A stretch of 7,766 nt of DNA, from assembly GCA_030628785.1 (NCBI GenBank), contig DAOVQI010000145.1, forward strand, positions 1 through 7,766, written 5' to 3'. Shown here one piece after another: positions 7,201 through 7,766 of this stretch (positions are counted from its first letter, which is position 1; the number at the start of each line of letters is the position of its first letter). The notes beneath the pieces are model-generated. The model saw nothing but the letters and a program-made list of their open reading frames with translations. It was not told the DNA's origin and did not search any database. The DNA is from Bacteroidota bacterium (GTDB lineage Bacteria; Bacteroidota; Bacteroidia; Bacteroidales; VadinHA17). The translations under genes were made by a program, and so were the position numbers.

Positions 7201-7766
7201 CCGTCATCCACTTAATTTCTGTATCAAGGATTTTTTTGGGAAGCCTGTATTCCGGAATGCCATATTTCAACATTCCACCAAGCTCAGGAAGTTTTTCGAA
7301 AATAGTGGCTGAATAACCTTCCAAAGTCAAATAATAAGCACATGTTAATCCTGAGGGCCCGCCACCAATAATTGCTATCTTTTTATGGTTAGGATTTTTA
7401 GTAACCGGGGTCCAAAAATGTTTGTTGTCCTCATCGGCCAAATAGCGCTTCACAGCATTTATGGCCACAGGTTCATCAACAAAATTCCTTCTACAGGCAA
7501 TTTCACAATTCCTTACACAAATTCTGCCAAGTGATAAAGGAAAAGGATTGGTTTCTTTAATTAAACGAATGGCTTCCGTAAATTTTCCTGCGGAAGCAAG
7601 CGCTATATACTCATGAACATCAACTCCGGCAGGACAATTATCAATACATGGAGCAATGCAATCTGCATAATGATTGGATAGCAAAAGTTCCAACGCTGTT
7701 TTCCTGATACTTTGAATTTTTTCATTATTTGTAAATATGACCAATCCCTCTTTTACAGGTGTGGAG
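4205..7766 (-). CDS. Large NuoG/FdhA-like Fe-S flavoprotein with fused GltD module (5' end outside window)
   Basis: The frame is open to the right edge. The TTG at 7744 is not the real start: upstream codons read STPVKEG, continuing as LVIFTNN, the typical tail of a [2Fe-2S] plant-type ferredoxin domain whose ligands lie outside. Numbering from that TTG (1179 residues visible): a GltD/DPD-type Fe-S domain has C29, C33, C37, C76, C80 and C84. FAD Rossmann GGGPSG is at 127-132, NAD(P)H Rossmann VGGGNTALDCART at 258-270 with YRR at 283-285 (suggests NADPH), and FAD-closing GVFAGGD at 399-405. Further Cys clusters follow: CMECGC...C (500-511), two classic [4Fe-4S] CxxCxxCxxxC (550-560; 593-603, followed by Pro), and the molybdopterin-oxidoreductase cluster C629/C632/C636/C667. 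The remaining part (about 680-1160) is a NuoG/FdhA-like fold with LLNGIL, FGEDPLA, ADVVLPA and QDGTYT motifs. The catalytic Cys/Sec-His is not apparent, and the C-terminal Moco-binding domain is essentially absent. The protein is likely a soluble electron-transfer subunit linking NAD(P)H, ferredoxin and a hydrogenase- or NuoEF-type partner. The partner and substrate are inferred. Confidence 0.88.
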   Translation of the reverse strand, partial: STPVKEGLVIFTNNEKIQSIRKTALELLLSNHYADCIAPCIDNCPAGVDVHEYIALASAGKFTEAIRLIKETNPFPLSLGRICVRNCEIACRRNFVDEPVAINAVKRYLADEDNKHFWTPVTKNPNHKKIAIIGGGPSGLTCAYYLTLEGYSATIFEKLPELGGMLKYGIPEYRLPKKILDTEIKWMTDLGIDVKTGMELGKDFSIDDLKNKGYESVFLAVGAHKATGMRLDGEDRIDGIIKGIDFLREKQNNKMPKLKGTVIVVGGGNTALDCARTSLRMGVSKVIIVYRRSIKEMPAHPDEVEAAGKEGIEILFLSNPVSIIEKEGRLTGVECIKMKLEEAEPGERARPVPIPGSEFILNCDYLIAAIGQQVDTSFIDKDKDCKLEKWGTIVVDQDTLQTSIPGVFAGGDVVTGPLTAINSIAQGKIAAYSIDEFLRTGAVKKKKGKFLSFKHKLGEISQYEFDHIKKVGKEKMPELPVSKRKNNFEEVELGFSENQLMLETKRCMECGCSEFYDCTLRKLADDFNIDISQYSGETRKYKIDDRHPFIVLDPNKCINCGRCVRTCSEILKVSAIGFLYRGFRAIVKPAMEKALLETNCISCGNCIDTCPTGAMAEKFPFKPLGQYKKENYESICNFCSIGCRINYKVIRDNYFFVSNSTTSIRNSHNNGYLCVKGRFGHRYLLDGNRIIKPVIRKNGIRKETGIEEAIDYTAEKVNRIIKQYGPGSIAVFGSPKLSNEELYLLQKFTRVGLKSNHISSFTNLFRDSELNCLDESLGITVSTTTMDDLSGADIILAVNANLTDDNMIMELKIKAAQKKGAAFIYVNSSELNPARFSDLWVDSKKGTNTVLLNGILKEIIENDDLSFGSKIKNFPELKEMVSAYNADIVSTLTGLSQERYIQLVDMVKNPASNIIFIYNIDSRREKSLNDLKAIGNFLLLTNRINKKHNGIIILRDYSNSTGLLDMGVTPEYLPGYVKFHEIQRIRSIGKEWGVNMEEIFTPVNIAERIIRNQIKAILIFGEDPLAIPDNIKYFDNLDFLMVQDMFNTETAAKADVVLPASAYIEQDGTYTSCDRRVQEAIRVFNDKGTLENWRIITNLAKKIGGNFNYNSNLDIFNEIREINRYYADVKPNDFWGKDFSGQSVVTQNGEASFAIYDTDIITYSAGNETILYSENYYRSKIKNKIT

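Noticed and set aside
4205..7766. Annotation as a functional formate dehydrogenase alpha subunit
   Set aside because: The Fe-S and overall fold motifs match, but the RxC(U)H catalytic segment is not apparent and the Moco-binding C-terminal domain is essentially missing.

Overview
The window is AT-rich DNA from what is probably an anaerobic or facultative Bacteroidota (Bacteroidetes). This inference rests on A/T-rich leaders without Shine-Dalgarno sequences, a Lys/Asn/Ile-rich proteome, and palindromic intergenic units with CCTGAAAGGG and CCTGGGGCAACGCCCCAGG cores, a style I associate with that phylum. No taxonomic marker gene is present.

Layout, left to right. (1) Positions 1-262 hold a palindrome-rich stretch: two 10-bp-stem hairpins with GAAA-type loops, then a copy of a 20-bp repeat end. 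An open frame crosses it on the + strand, but I doubt it is a protein gene. (2) Positions 259-3504 hold a tightly packed two-component pair on the minus strand: a cytosolic histidine kinase (GAF-like, Cys-containing PAS, HisKA, HATPase) followed 3 bp later by an NtrC-family sigma-54-dependent response regulator. (3) Positions 3505-4204 are a 700-bp gap with no gene. Most of it (3678-4208) is a compact element bounded by perfect 20-bp inverted repeats ending in TTAA. Inside lie two inverted, identically spaced three-hairpin modules. (4) Positions 4205-7766 hold the 3' part of a very large redox gene on the minus strand, running off the right edge. It joins the end of a [2Fe-2S] ferredoxin domain, a GltD-type Fe-S/FAD/NAD(P)H module, several [4Fe-4S] sites and a NuoG/FdhA-like molybdopterin-oxidoreductase fold that appears to lack the catalytic Cys/Sec.

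How the genes fit together. All three proteins are on the minus strand in the order redox protein, kinase, regulator. A plausible reading is that the kinase senses a redox or metabolic cue and the regulator activates a sigma-54 promoter, perhaps that of the redox operon itself, which would lie outside the window. The 531-bp element now separates the redox gene from its possible regulators. The most unusual signals are the repeat element, whose ends supply the stop-codon region of two unrelated genes, and the compensatory base changes between paired hairpins. I see no phage, CRISPR, tRNA or rRNA.
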